A DNA stretch of 64,000 bases. It comes from DATMER01 sp031390755. Its GTDB lineage: Bacteria > Acidobacteriota > Thermoanaerobaculia > Multivoradales > UBA5704. Shown in pieces: positions 1-8,028 of this stretch. A program made the translations under genes and the position numbers. The DNA is taken from assembly GCA_031390755.1 (NCBI GenBank), contig JANMTS010000168.1, positions 1 to 64,000 of the forward strand, given 5' to 3'. The notes under the pieces are model-generated. The model was given only the letters and a program-made list of their open reading frames with translations, was not told the DNA's origin and did no database searches. Every line of letters starts with the position of its first letter. Within the stretch, counting starts at the first letter, position 1.

Positions 1-168
1 GATCTTGATGAGTGTTCTTCGCACCGGCCATCAGCGCCAACTTAGCCCCATCAACCTGCTGACGAGCATTCTACGGAACCCGCGGCCCGGACCTCACAGA
101 GCACTCACCCGAAAACCTCTACCACGGTAAACAGATACGGCCGCAGCTCCCTCTCCACCTATCTGACT

Positions 169-582
169 GTGGCCCTGGCAAACCTTCTGCGGGAACACCG
201 AATCCACATCCATCAGAAGGCAGTGCGCCGAGCCGGAGAGGAGGACTTGCAGAAGATCGAGGTCGATGGCTGCGTCGAAAAGAGGGCCGTGAACTGCGAG
301 CGCTCCCGCATCGCGGCACGGGTTCGGGAAGAGCTGGTCCCTGGCCTCCGGGCCCTGCCAGCCGAGGAGCGCCTCCTGCTCAAGATGTGCTTTCGGGACG
401 GCTTCACCATCGCCGACATCGCTCCCATCCTGGGACGCTCCCAGAAGGAGTTGTGCTCGATCCGAGATCGGTGCCTACGGAAGCTCCGCAAAGCCCTCGA
501 ACCCCTCGGGCTGTCTTCCGAGCAGGTGCTCGGCCTTGTCAGCTCCCCCCTCTCGGAGCTCTGGGAGGCGTGGAACGACTGA
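169..582 (+). CDS. Sigma-70-family factor, C-terminal part, 5' end unclear
   Basis: The 137-residue product has a sigma region 4 look. Residues about 55-115 (LRALPAEERLLLKMCFRDG, then IADIAPILGRSQKELCSIRD and a basic helix) match the helix-turn-helix that binds -35 elements. The frame stays open upstream to a stop at 43-45, and the unlabelled codons before the GTG at 169 read like region 2.3 (SLSTYLTVALANLLREHRI). The true gene therefore probably begins further upstream and was truncated or frameshifted before position 46, or a non-standard start is used. No ATG, GTG or TTG upstream fits. A sigma-related DNA-binding role is likely; whether the gene is intact is doubtful. Confidence 0.55.
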   Translation: MALANLLREHRIHIHQKAVRRAGEEDLQKIEVDGCVEKRAVNCERSRIAARVREELVPGLRALPAEERLLLKMCFRDGFTIADIAPILGRSQKELCSIRDRCLRKLRKALEPLGLSSEQVLGLVSSPLSELWEAWND

Positions 583-632
583 AGAGAAAATGGCTGGAAG
601 ACGAGGCAGTGCCAGAATAAGTGCCAGCCTCA

Positions 633-726
633 GAAGAACTGGACGAGGTGAACGTGGTGATCCTGCGCGCTCACGCCGCGCGAAGACGGCACGTTCTTGC
701 TTGGATGCGGGTGGTGCCACGGTTGA
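633..726 (+). pseudogene. Decayed remnant of the secreted protein gene found at 19594-20130
   Basis: These bases are two fragments of the 19594-20130 gene joined by an internal deletion. The first part encodes EELDEVNVVIL, matching EEMDEVNVVIL of that gene. The second part, in a shifted frame, encodes LTPREDGTFLLGCGWCHG and stop, matching its last residues except for H in place of N. About 250 bases between them are missing. It ends 8 bases before the convergent stop codon of the nucleotidyltransferase gene, so this junction looks like a rearrangement scar. Confidence 0.75.
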
Positions 727-733
727 GCAGAGC

Positions 734-1330
734 TCAACCTCCTCCGGCCATCCCCGCGTCGGCGAACACCCGGGTGAGTAGATCCTCGATTCCGGATCGT
801 TTCGCCCACTCCTTGAGATAGTCCAGATCCAACGCCCTCCCCTGGACCTTGACGACTCCCAGGATGTCGTTCCACTGGCGCTCCGAGACGCCACCGCCTT
901 TGCGGTACCAGAGAAGCTTCTGGAGGATCGTGTCCTCGGGACTGGCGACCTGAAGGTGGGATCCCGGTTCCCCTGGAATCGGCAGGGTCTGCCGCCGTGC
1001 CATCTCCTGCCTCGCCAGGGGGGTGTCGGAAAAGACGAAGAGATCGACCTTGATCATGGTCTTCAGGTGGATCAGGTTGAACGACGTGCGCCGGCGGACA
1101 GCGGCCTCGATGCGTTCGGGGGAGAGGTAGAACGCCCCCTCGACTCGACCGATGAACGGCTGGATGTGATCGATCCTCAGGGCTGCGACGAGATCCGCGT
1201 CCTGCGTGGAACGGGGGATGCCGTGCAGGGAGCTGGCGAGGGAGCCTCCGACGACATAGGGGACGTTGAGCTCGTCGAGAACCCGCGTCACCTCCAGGAG
1301 AACCAGGAAGGCCTCGTCCGGGCTGACCAA
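734..1330 (-). CDS. Nucleotidyltransferase-fold protein (AbiEii/MNT-like)
   Basis: The 198-residue product shows the minimal nucleotidyltransferase signature near residues 27-46: VVGGSLASSLHG followed by RSTQDADLVAAL. This supplies the GGS loop and a D-x-D-like metal pair. A second conserved block (PEDTILQKLLWYRKGG) and a tryptophan-containing tail fit the DUF6036/AbiEii group. The start used is TTG at 1330, two bases after the stop of the upstream 1333-1596 gene, so the two form an operon. Relatives often sit in toxin-antitoxin-like pairs. A toxin role here is inference. A 67-bp remnant of the same gene's 3' end lies at 28742-28808. Confidence 0.7.
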   Translation of the reverse strand: MVSPDEAFLVLLEVTRVLDELNVPYVVGGSLASSLHGIPRSTQDADLVAALRIDHIQPFIGRVEGAFYLSPERIEAAVRRRTSFNLIHLKTMIKVDLFVFSDTPLARQEMARRQTLPIPGEPGSHLQVASPEDTILQKLLWYRKGGGVSERQWNDILGVVKVQGRALDLDYLKEWAKRSGIEDLLTRVFADAGMAGGG

Positions 1331-1332
1331 GG

Positions 1333-1596
1333 TCAGTAGCCCTCGACCTCTGGATCCCAGCCGAACGCTTCCATCATGGTCTCGCGGCTCAGCCAGAGGG
1401 AGGCGAGCCGGAGGCGCAGCTCCCGTTCGGACAGGTCGGGGCCATACCTCGCCTGAATCCGCATCGCAGCCATCCGCTGAGCCGTCCGGTTCAGGTCGAA
1501 GACCTGCCGGAGCTTCTCGATCGGAGGCATGCGGCGATAGCCTTCGAGGAGGATCTCCTCGATCTCCGGCGGGGTGTCGTTGGACTGGGTTCTCAT
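1333..1596 (-). CDS. Small partner protein of the nucleotidyltransferase
   Basis: This 87-residue acidic/basic helical protein begins at the internal ATG at 1596 (MRTQSNDTPPEIEE). A longer reading from 1719 adds an Arg-rich leader with no protein character. The body (IEEILLEGYRRMPPIEKLRQ, then ELRLRLASLWLS) resembles the small helical proteins commonly encoded just upstream of AbiEii-like nucleotidyltransferases. It is separated from that gene by only two bases, so the two are co-transcribed. By position it could be the antitoxin or a regulatory subunit. No DNA-binding motif is visible. Confidence 0.6.
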   Translation of the reverse strand: MRTQSNDTPPEIEEILLEGYRRMPPIEKLRQVFDLNRTAQRMAAMRIQARYGPDLSERELRLRLASLWLSRETMMEAFGWDPEVEGY

Positions 1597-1730
1597 CGGT
1601 GGCTCCGAGGCGAAGGTACCACGATCACCCCGGCGGTCTCGATCCTCCCGTCCGTAAGCCCATACCGTTCCACACCTTCCGTCTGGGGCTGGCCGTATCA
1701 TGAGATCTCGAACCTCCACCTGACGAAGGG

Positions 1731-1749
1731 GGCCGATCCCGGATCGGCC
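1731..1749. other. Perfect palindrome in a divergent intergenic region
   Basis: GGCCGATCC, one C, then GGATCGGCC form a perfect 9-bp inverted repeat between the minus-strand partner gene (start 1596) and the plus-strand ECF gene (start 1961). It could be an operator for either gene or a factor-independent hairpin. No T-run follows, which makes an operator the slightly better guess. Confidence 0.4.
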
Positions 1750-1960
1750 ATTTGTTGCTCCAAGGCTTCACGTTCGCCTGAGCGGCAGCTCTCCCCGTAT
1801 TTGGTACTTCACGAAATCCATCCTCCAGGCGTCTGAGGACCAGATCCTGACTGAAGTTTCCAGGAGGCTCGGTCCGGGTGGGGATGGCTCGCCCGGCGAG
1901 CTCACCCGACCGGGGCGCTGGGCGTTCCTGGGGGCCCGGTCGCAGCCCGAGGAGGAGCCC

Positions 1961-2596
1961 GTGTACCTGGATACGGATTACGGCGTGATCATTTTCACCG
2001 ACGCCTGGAAGCAGCATGCCGCCGAGTTGAGACAGCGTTGCCTCACCTGGTCAGGCGGCAATCCATGCGATGCCGACGAAGCGATCAGCCGGACAGCTTA
2101 CATCATATTCCTGAAATTCACTTCTCAGACGCAATCCATCAGCGATCTGCGGGCCTGGTTCCTGCGCCTTACCTACAACGCGTGCATGGACCTCCACCGG
2201 GAGCGCAAGCGCCGGTGCGAGCAGCACCTGGACGAGACCCTGGAAACCGTGCCGTCCGCGGCCGTGCGCGTGACCGGCATGGAGGGCGGCAACCCGGAGC
2301 GGCACTACCTGGATGCCGAGCTCCAGGAGTACCTCCACGGCCGCATCCTGGAGCTCCCCAGCAAGCTGCGCGACGCGCTGCAGCTCCGCATGCAGCAGCA
2401 CAGCTACCCGGAGATCGCGAGCCACCTCGGCATCAACCAGGCCGCGGTACGCAAACGGGTCCAGCTCGCCCGCGAGGCCCTGCACCGCGACCTGCAGGAT
2501 TACTCGAAAGGCCACCGGCCGCGGTCTGGTGCTTCACGCCGCGCCGTCCGCCGCGTCTCTCCCCTCGAAGCGAAACCGGTCCTGCAAAGGAGGTGA
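1961..2596 (+). CDS. ECF-type RNA polymerase sigma factor
   Basis: The 211-residue protein has region 2 at residues about 20-80 (DADEAISRTAYIIFLKF, LRAWFLRLTYNACMDLHRER) and region 4 at about 130-185 (LELPSKLRDALQLRMQQHSY, PEIASHLGINQAAVRKRVQ). The GTG start at 1961 is preceded by GAGGAG. The frame is open for 237 bases upstream but has no start codon there. The C-terminal 25 residues are Arg-rich and unrelated to sigma factors. The gene leads a row of unknown and secreted proteins (2684-8958), which it may control. No anti-sigma gene is adjacent. Confidence 0.85.
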   Translation: MYLDTDYGVIIFTDAWKQHAAELRQRCLTWSGGNPCDADEAISRTAYIIFLKFTSQTQSISDLRAWFLRLTYNACMDLHRERKRRCEQHLDETLETVPSAAVRVTGMEGGNPERHYLDAELQEYLHGRILELPSKLRDALQLRMQQHSYPEIASHLGINQAAVRKRVQLAREALHRDLQDYSKGHRPRSGASRRAVRRVSPLEAKPVLQRR

Positions 2597-2683
2597 TGGA
2601 AGCACCGCAAGGCAGCGCCCAGTCCGCCGATCGAACCGCACGTCCCCGGAACCCAAACCGATACGTCGACAAAGGAATTTGAC

Positions 2684-3325
2684 ATGCCCATTGCCTGCGA
2701 TTTCATGGTCACCAACCAGGTGACCCAGAACACCGGCCAGCGTCTCCTGGTCTTCCTCACCCCCACCGATGCCTCGGATGCCGAGGACTACAACTTCCAC
2801 GCCTGGAGGATCCTGAACCCGTCGGCCAACGGCGGCCGTCAGCCGTTCAGCTTCGAGGACTCGATCCAGCTCGCGGTGCAGGACGAGACCACCCTGAGCA
2901 CCTCGTCCACCGTCGACGTGCTGCCGAACCAGTCCTGGGAAGTGCGCAACGAGGACTACCAGGGCCCGGTGCTGTCGATGGTCTCCGCGTCGCCGCCGAG
3001 CTCGAAGCTGGTGGCCGTCAGCAACAAGACCGATCCGGCGATCCTGCTCAGCAGCGTCTGGTCCGTGAACGGCAACCCCATCGTGTCCCAGGGCGGGTTC
3101 AACCTGGGGACGACGCAGACCTTCGAGCTCAACCCGACGCTGTTCTTCCTGGTTGCGGTCCCGACGCGGACCGGCTTCAACTGGCGCCTGCAGGAGTTCT
3201 CCGGGCAGTTCAAGTACATCATCCCCCAGGGCGTGACGAAGGTGAACGTCACCTGGTCGCGGCCGGGCGGCATGTCCGGCTCCGACGTCCTCGTGTTCGA
3301 TCCGCCGTCCGCCGCCGGCTTCTAG
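2684..3325 (+). CDS. Unknown beta-rich protein, paralogue of the next gene
   Basis: A 213-residue protein without signal peptide or membrane segment. It is built from short beta-type stretches rich in S, T, N and P. It aligns end to end with the 3399-4085 product: NTGQ near residue 16, ILNPSANGG near 43, VSNKTDPAILLSSVWSVNG near 108, and a C-terminal PGGMSGSDVLVFDPPSA that matches PGGLSSADVLLFDPPSA. I do not recognise the family. ATG has a weak upstream AAAGGA. It lies 87 bases after the ECF sigma gene and is followed by a strong terminator, so it is probably an own transcription unit or the end of one. Confidence 0.7.
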   Translation: MPIACDFMVTNQVTQNTGQRLLVFLTPTDASDAEDYNFHAWRILNPSANGGRQPFSFEDSIQLAVQDETTLSTSSTVDVLPNQSWEVRNEDYQGPVLSMVSASPPSSKLVAVSNKTDPAILLSSVWSVNGNPIVSQGGFNLGTTQTFELNPTLFFLVAVPTRTGFNWRLQEFSGQFKYIIPQGVTKVNVTWSRPGGMSGSDVLVFDPPSAAGF

Positions 3326-3335
3326 AGCGGCAACC

Positions 3336-3370
3336 CGGAGAGCCGCCCGCTTTGGGCGGCTCTCCGTTTT
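3336..3370 (+). terminator. Rho-independent terminator
   Basis: CGGAGAGCCGCCC, loop GCTTT, GGGCGGCTCTCCG, then TTTT. It directly follows the stop of the 2684 gene and separates it from its tandem paralogue. Confidence 0.9.
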
Positions 3371-3398
3371 CTCAGGAGCTGCGACCAGAGGTGCAGAC

Positions 3399-4085
3399 AT
3401 GCCCAACGTCATCCATTTCAATCTGACCAACCGGCTCACCCGCAACACGGGCCAGTCCGTGCTCGTGTACATGATGCCCGTCGCCGACCGGTCGACGACG
3501 GACCTCTTCCTCTCCTCCTGGCGGGTGTTGAACCCTTCGGCCAACGGCGGCAGCCAGCGCTTCGTCTACCGCGGCCGGCTGCAACTCGCCGTCGAGGACG
3601 AATCCAGGCTCTGCCAGTCCGCCATCGTGGACGTCAAGCCCAACCAGCTCTACCTCGCCACCAACAGCGACAACCAGGGGCCGGCGCTCCAGATCTCCTA
3701 CTCCGAGACGCCGCCGAGCGCCAGACAGGTCGCCGTGCGCAACGAGACCGACCCGGCCCTCCAGCTCTCCGCGGTCTGGTCCATGGACGGGCAGCGCATC
3801 GCCGTGCAGCGGGGCCTCAATCTGGGGGCCACGACGACGTTCAACCTCACCACGGCCTTCTATTTCATCGTGGCCTGCCCGTCGCACAAGGGCCTGGACC
3901 AGGTCTCGGAAGAGGTCACCTACCTCGTCCCCGCAGCCGATGCCTTCCAGTCCTCCTCGACCGATCGGGTCTACCGCGTCCCACCCGGCACCCGGAACGT
4001 GAACATCCAATGGCTGCGCCCCGGCGGCTTGAGTAGCGCCGACGTGCTCCTCTTCGATCCACCCTCGGCCTCTTCCTCCGCGTGA
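3399..4085 (+). CDS. Unknown beta-rich protein, paralogue of 2684-3325
   Basis: A 228-residue protein, clearly duplicated from or with its neighbour: NTGQSVLVYMMP, VLNPSANGGSQRF, VAVRNETDPALQLSAVWSM and the closing PGGLSSADVLLFDPPSAS line up. It has about 12 extra residues near 180-195 (DAFQSSSTDRVYR). No signal peptide, transmembrane segment or catalytic motif is seen. The terminator between the copies suggests separate regulation. The family is unknown to me; a structural or binding role is possible but unsupported. Confidence 0.7.
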   Translation: MPNVIHFNLTNRLTRNTGQSVLVYMMPVADRSTTDLFLSSWRVLNPSANGGSQRFVYRGRLQLAVEDESRLCQSAIVDVKPNQLYLATNSDNQGPALQISYSETPPSARQVAVRNETDPALQLSAVWSMDGQRIAVQRGLNLGATTTFNLTTAFYFIVACPSHKGLDQVSEEVTYLVPAADAFQSSSTDRVYRVPPGTRNVNIQWLRPGGLSSADVLLFDPPSASSSA

Positions 4086-4119
4086 GGAGGCCATTCCGCA
4101 GTCCCCAAGGAGAGATCCC

Positions 4120-5154
4120 ATGCGTAGTCGACCGACCGTCCTCCCATTCCTCGTCTTCCTGACGGTGGCGTTCCTCGCCGCCGCCCCGGCCCGGCCCGGG
4201 GTCGAGCTCCAGCAAGGCGACATCCTGGTGGCCGACGCCATCGCCAAGGCCGTCATTCTGATCGAGCCGGACGTCACCGATTCCAAGACCCGCAATGCCC
4301 GGCAGACCGTCGTGTACCAGGGGCTCAACAATCCCCGCAGCCTCGCCGTCGACAGCCAGGGCCACATCCTGGTCGTGGACGAGGGTGCGGGCGCGGTCTA
4401 CGTCATCGATCCCATGACCGGCAGTCAGGACTCGCCGAAGATCGTCCGGACCTACAACGCTTCCCTGATCCAGCAGCCCTATGGGCTGGCCCAATCCGCC
4501 CCGGGCGAGGCGCCGTTGATCTATGTGACGCTGGGAAGCCGGGGCTTCAATCCCCAGCAGCCCGAAAAGCTCTTCGCCGGCATCGCCGGCATCGATCCTG
4601 TCAGTGGTGTGGCACAGCCGGTTTGCAAGAGCGTCTATTTCCAGGCGGCCCGCAACCTCGCCGTCACCGCGACGACCGCCCTGGTCGCCGATTACGGCGC
4701 GGCCCCCGGCGACCAGCCACTGGGCAACCCTCGGCCCAACGAAGTCGAGAACCGCAGCCGCCTGGTGAAGGTCGATCTCGAGGTCTGCGCCCAGGCCGAC
4801 CTGCTCTGCCCGCAGCTCCAGCGAGCCAACGGGGTGGCCATCGCCAGCGACGGCAACTACTACGTGAGCGATGAGGCCGGCAAGCAGATCCTCTCGGTGA
4901 ACGCTGTCTACGGTACCTGCCAGGTGCTCTCCAAGCACCCGCAGTACCAGGGTCCGCGCGAAATCGCATTGCAACCCGACGGCAAGCTGGTGATGGCCGA
5001 CTACCTGGCCGGCAGGGTGTTCGTGGTGGACCCCCACGACGGCGCGATCGTGAGCACCTTCGCCGGCGGCTGGCTCAAGGGCCCCAACGGGGTCTTCGTG
5101 ATCGGCGCCACGACAACGCCGCCGGTCTCCGGGCCTGCTCTCCAGGTGCCGTAA
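4120..5154 (+). CDS. Secreted NHL/SMP-30-type beta-propeller protein
   Basis: 344 residues beginning with a signal peptide (MRSRPTVLPFLVFLTVAFLA, cleavage near AAAPA). The mature part has repeated blades of the type LAVDSQGHILVVDEGAGAVY, VAIASDGNYYVSDEAGKQIL and IALQPDGKLVMADYLAG, each followed by V-x-D/N-x-x-x-G. These are NHL or SMP-30-like beta-propeller repeats, about five to six of them. Such proteins bind ligands or act as lactonases. No lactonase metal ligands can be assigned here. ATG follows AAGGAGAG, 34 bases after the preceding stop. Confidence 0.75.
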   Translation: MRSRPTVLPFLVFLTVAFLAAAPARPGVELQQGDILVADAIAKAVILIEPDVTDSKTRNARQTVVYQGLNNPRSLAVDSQGHILVVDEGAGAVYVIDPMTGSQDSPKIVRTYNASLIQQPYGLAQSAPGEAPLIYVTLGSRGFNPQQPEKLFAGIAGIDPVSGVAQPVCKSVYFQAARNLAVTATTALVADYGAAPGDQPLGNPRPNEVENRSRLVKVDLEVCAQADLLCPQLQRANGVAIASDGNYYVSDEAGKQILSVNAVYGTCQVLSKHPQYQGPREIALQPDGKLVMADYLAGRVFVVDPHDGAIVSTFAGGWLKGPNGVFVIGATTTPPVSGPALQVP

Positions 5155-5167
5155 ACCCCCCGTCCTG

Positions 5168-5210
5168 GCCGTCCTGCTCGGCAACGCCTGACGGCAACCG
5201 GCAGGACGGC
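5168..5210 (+). terminator. Possible weak terminator hairpin
   Basis: GCCGTCCTGC and GCAGGACGGC are perfect 10-bp arms with a ~23-base loop, followed by AATTT, just after the stop of the propeller gene. Confidence 0.5.
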
Positions 5211-5329
5211 AATTTCTACCTGCCCGGCTCCTCATCGCCATCGCCGATCCCACTTCACATCCCCTCCCTCCCACCGTCTCTCTGGCAACCCGGGCGACGC
5301 CCGGAAAACCTTTTCAAGGAGGGGAGCCC

Positions 5330-6322
5330 ATGTACAAATCTGCCGTGGCCCTGGCCGTCCTCGTTGCCCTGGCCGCCCTGCCCGCCAGTGCCGCGCTGCC
5401 TCAGAAAGCAGACAATCAAATCCGGATCACCTTCGTCAACGTCGGAGCCGGTCTTTGCACCGTGATCGAGTGCCCGGGCTCTCAGGTGGCCACCTCGGCC
5501 ATCCTTTACGATTGCGGGTCGATGAAAGCCAAAGGCGCGCTCACCGAAGCCGCTGCCGTGGGCTTCGTCTTGGAAATCCTCAGTAAATCTTACCTCGCGT
5601 TACCGATTGTAGTCGTGAGCCACCCGGACACGGACCACAGCAACTACATCAGCGAAATTATAAAAAAAAGAGGAGCGGAATTTATCTGGCTGGGGGGGGA
5701 TACGAACGCCTACCATTGGGTGAATGACACAAAGATCGCGTCCAAAGGATTCTTCAAGGAGGAATCTGGGAAGAAGAACGAGCTCACGTGCGGCAACGCC
5801 AGCGTGGAGATCCTGACGGTCAACGCGGGCAAAACCAACAACGACCAGAGCATGGTCCTGCGGATCCAATACAAAAACTTCTCCGCCACGATGACCGGCG
5901 ACGCCACGGGCAAGACCCTGGAGAACATCAAGGACAAATTCCGTAATAAGCCCGACCAATTGGCTACGACTCTCCTCAGCGCCCCTCATCACGGTGCGGG
6001 AACTGAAAAGAGCGACAACCCTGACTGGCCCAAGCTCTTTAAGCCGGAGATCGTCGTCTACAGCGCCGGCGCCAAGTTCCACCACCCCGCCTGTAGCGCG
6101 AAAAAAGTGTACGAGGACTACGGCACCCTCCGCAACGCCCACGGCCACCCCATCCGGTGCGGTGAAAATAAGAATTACACGGAGGATAACGATTACGTCC
6201 GAGCCCAATACCTGACATACACCGACGGCAGCATCTCGGTCACGGCGGACGGGGAGACCACGCTACAGGTCTCTTGCGACGGCATATTCAAAGGCAATCC
6301 AATCGACTGCAGCCTCAACTAG
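5330..6322 (+). CDS. Secreted metallo-beta-lactamase-fold hydrolase
   Basis: 330 residues with a signal peptide (VALAVLVALAALPASA). The metallo-beta-lactamase core is recognisable by the HPDTDH motif at residues 98-103, a downstream MTGDA strand (metal-bridging Asp) and an APHHGAG segment, in the order seen in ComEC/Rec2-type MBL domains. The family hydrolyses phosphodiesters, lactams or thioesters; the substrate here is unknown. Stretches of AT-rich codons (around 5640-5700 and 6160-6200) differ from the neighbours, hinting at recent acquisition. RBS AAGGAGG precedes the ATG. Confidence 0.8.
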   Translation: MYKSAVALAVLVALAALPASAALPQKADNQIRITFVNVGAGLCTVIECPGSQVATSAILYDCGSMKAKGALTEAAAVGFVLEILSKSYLALPIVVVSHPDTDHSNYISEIIKKRGAEFIWLGGDTNAYHWVNDTKIASKGFFKEESGKKNELTCGNASVEILTVNAGKTNNDQSMVLRIQYKNFSATMTGDATGKTLENIKDKFRNKPDQLATTLLSAPHHGAGTEKSDNPDWPKLFKPEIVVYSAGAKFHHPACSAKKVYEDYGTLRNAHGHPIRCGENKNYTEDNDYVRAQYLTYTDGSISVTADGETTLQVSCDGIFKGNPIDCSLN

Positions 6323-6378
6323 CTGTCGCCCCCTAACCAACATATTTTCCCGTTCCCTCACACTCAAAGGAGACGAAA

Positions 6379-6864
6379 ATGTCCGCACCTCAAGCCAAGC
6401 CTCAGCCCAAGTACATCCCCGTCGGCTTCACGCTGCCACACGGAACCCAGAGCAACGCCAAGAACCTGGTGAAGCCCGGCTACGTCATCGATCAATCCGC
6501 CGAGCCCTGGGCGACCTGCTGCAAGGATCCCTGGACGAATTACCCACCGGCGGAAAACAATGACAGGTTCTACGTGCTCCTCCGCCAGCGCTATGGCGAG
6601 CCCAAGCCGCCCGGCCCGGTTCCCGAGTATGGCCAGACGGCGATGCACATCACCGACTTCCAGTCCGCGCTCCAGACGATCGCCCAGCAGGATCCGGGCT
6701 GGTTCAAGCAGCAGGGGTACGGCCCGGGCCCGGCTCGTCCGAAGGCGGACGAGACGATCTTTCCGACCGAGACCGAATCCCACGACGCCCAGTACGCCTC
6801 GAATATCTGCAAGGCGGTCCTCGACCGCGCCACGGAGCTGGGCCTGAGCGGCGGCGCCAAGTAA
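6379..6864 (+). CDS. Unknown 161-residue protein
   Basis: A proline-rich protein without signal peptide or membrane segment. Visible features are a CC pair (WATCCKDPW, residues about 45-53), many aromatic/proline motifs (YVLLRQRYGEPKPPGP) and a C-terminal helix (ASNICKAVLDRATELGLSGG). No known family is recognised. It has a good RBS (AAAGGAG) and ends in a strong hairpin at 6884-6914, so it is the last gene of its transcript. It may be functionally tied to the next orphan gene, which has a similar unannotated character. Confidence 0.55.
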   Translation: MSAPQAKPQPKYIPVGFTLPHGTQSNAKNLVKPGYVIDQSAEPWATCCKDPWTNYPPAENNDRFYVLLRQRYGEPKPPGPVPEYGQTAMHITDFQSALQTIAQQDPGWFKQQGYGPGPARPKADETIFPTETESHDAQYASNICKAVLDRATELGLSGGAK

Positions 6865-6883
6865 CGACCCCCAGCACAAAGCT

Positions 6884-6914
6884 CACCTGGCGCCCGGTCA
6901 TCGGGCGCCAGGTG
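6884..6914 (+). terminator. Strong hairpin after the 6379 gene
   Basis: CACCTGGCGCCC and GGGCGCCAGGTG form a perfect 12-bp stem with a 7-base loop. There is no T-run, so termination may need Rho or be partial. Confidence 0.6.
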
Positions 6915-6966
6915 GCGGAGGGGTTGAAGCCAAAGCAAACGATTCAGATTTTCGAGAGGAAACATC

Positions 6967-8028
6967 ATGGCAGACGATTCATCGGTCCAGGGCGCGGAGC
7001 AGCTCAACAAGGCGCTCGGAGCCAACACCATCCAGTTCCATACCGAGTATCCGCTGCCCGATCTCAAACGCACCGCGGCGGGCCGGTGCAGCCTGCCCTT
7101 TCCGGGGGTGATCACCAGCACCGGCGGCACTCCCAACCAGAAGGCTGAGCGGTATGCCAACCAGATTGCCTACTACCATTGGGTTTCACCGAACCCTAAG
7201 CTCGGGCAACAGGCCGTCAAAGACACGATCAGCTTCTTCCAGAACCAGGCGGACAAGACCGGGCACCAGTGCATCTTCGGCGCCGATGAGGGGCTGACCC
7301 CGAGCCATGGCCCGATCTGGTGGCGCGCCCTCACCAGCCTGAGGATCACCTCCCACGTTCTGGCGAGCTGCAACGGGAGCTATGCGGCTCTGGAGTCGAG
7401 CGTCCTCGACTGGATCCTGGACCACTTCGCCCTCTGCAAGCTGGGAGAGATCACCTCCGGCGCCAACGCCGGCAAGGTGCTCGTGCCCGGAGCCCGCTGG
7501 AACAGTCCCGACCCCGAGAGCCCCTGGTTCGCCCGGCAGGTGAGCGGCGGCAGCAGGTATCCCAAGGATGAGGGGCTGACCGATCAGGTCACGAACGTCG
7601 TCTATCAACTCATCAAGACCGGCGCGAGCCCCTGGAAGCTGCCCGCCAGATACTTCACGTTGAGCCAGGATCAAGCCGATCTCGCCGGCGCCGCCCTGGC
7701 CAGGCAGATCCTGGATTCCGGGATCGGCTTCGGCAGCCCCAAGGCAGGCCGGCCGCATCTCCATTCGGAGCTGATCTTCGAACGGTACTCGAACGGGCAT
7801 CGGGCCTATTTTCCCAACGGCATGCCCTGCGCGCTGAAGCCCGCCCTCGAGGCGTGGGCGGATTACGATACGGGCACCCTGTGCATGTCAAGCGTCGTGG
7901 GCGCCCATCCGCCGCCCTCGTTCTCCGGCGATCCGCAGCAGACGGTGGTCCCGCCGGTGGTCCCCAAACTAGGCACCAGCCGTTTCCAGAAAGGGCACCT
8001 TCAACAGGGGCTTGACCGTCACGGGTGA
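6967..8028 (+). CDS. Unknown 353-residue protein, 3' end possibly frameshifted
   Basis: The ATG at 6967 follows GAGAGGAAAC. The protein has no signal peptide. It contains W/H/C-rich blocks (GPIWWRALTSLRI, PHLHSELIFERYSNGHRAYF) but no motif I can assign. The last ~12 residues look artificial (GHLQQGLDRHG). Shifting the frame by one base near 7990-8000 gives a more protein-like continuation (GTFNRGLTVTGEMPVGTIAD, then GGGPNAVLIAQAP) that stays open to a stop at 8147-8149. A sequencing error or real frameshift is possible. Function unknown. Confidence 0.55.
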   Translation: MADDSSVQGAEQLNKALGANTIQFHTEYPLPDLKRTAAGRCSLPFPGVITSTGGTPNQKAERYANQIAYYHWVSPNPKLGQQAVKDTISFFQNQADKTGHQCIFGADEGLTPSHGPIWWRALTSLRITSHVLASCNGSYAALESSVLDWILDHFALCKLGEITSGANAGKVLVPGARWNSPDPESPWFARQVSGGSRYPKDEGLTDQVTNVVYQLIKTGASPWKLPARYFTLSQDQADLAGAALARQILDSGIGFGSPKAGRPHLHSELIFERYSNGHRAYFPNGMPCALKPALEAWADYDTGTLCMSSVVGAHPPPSFSGDPQQTVVPPVVPKLGTSRFQKGHLQQGLDRHG

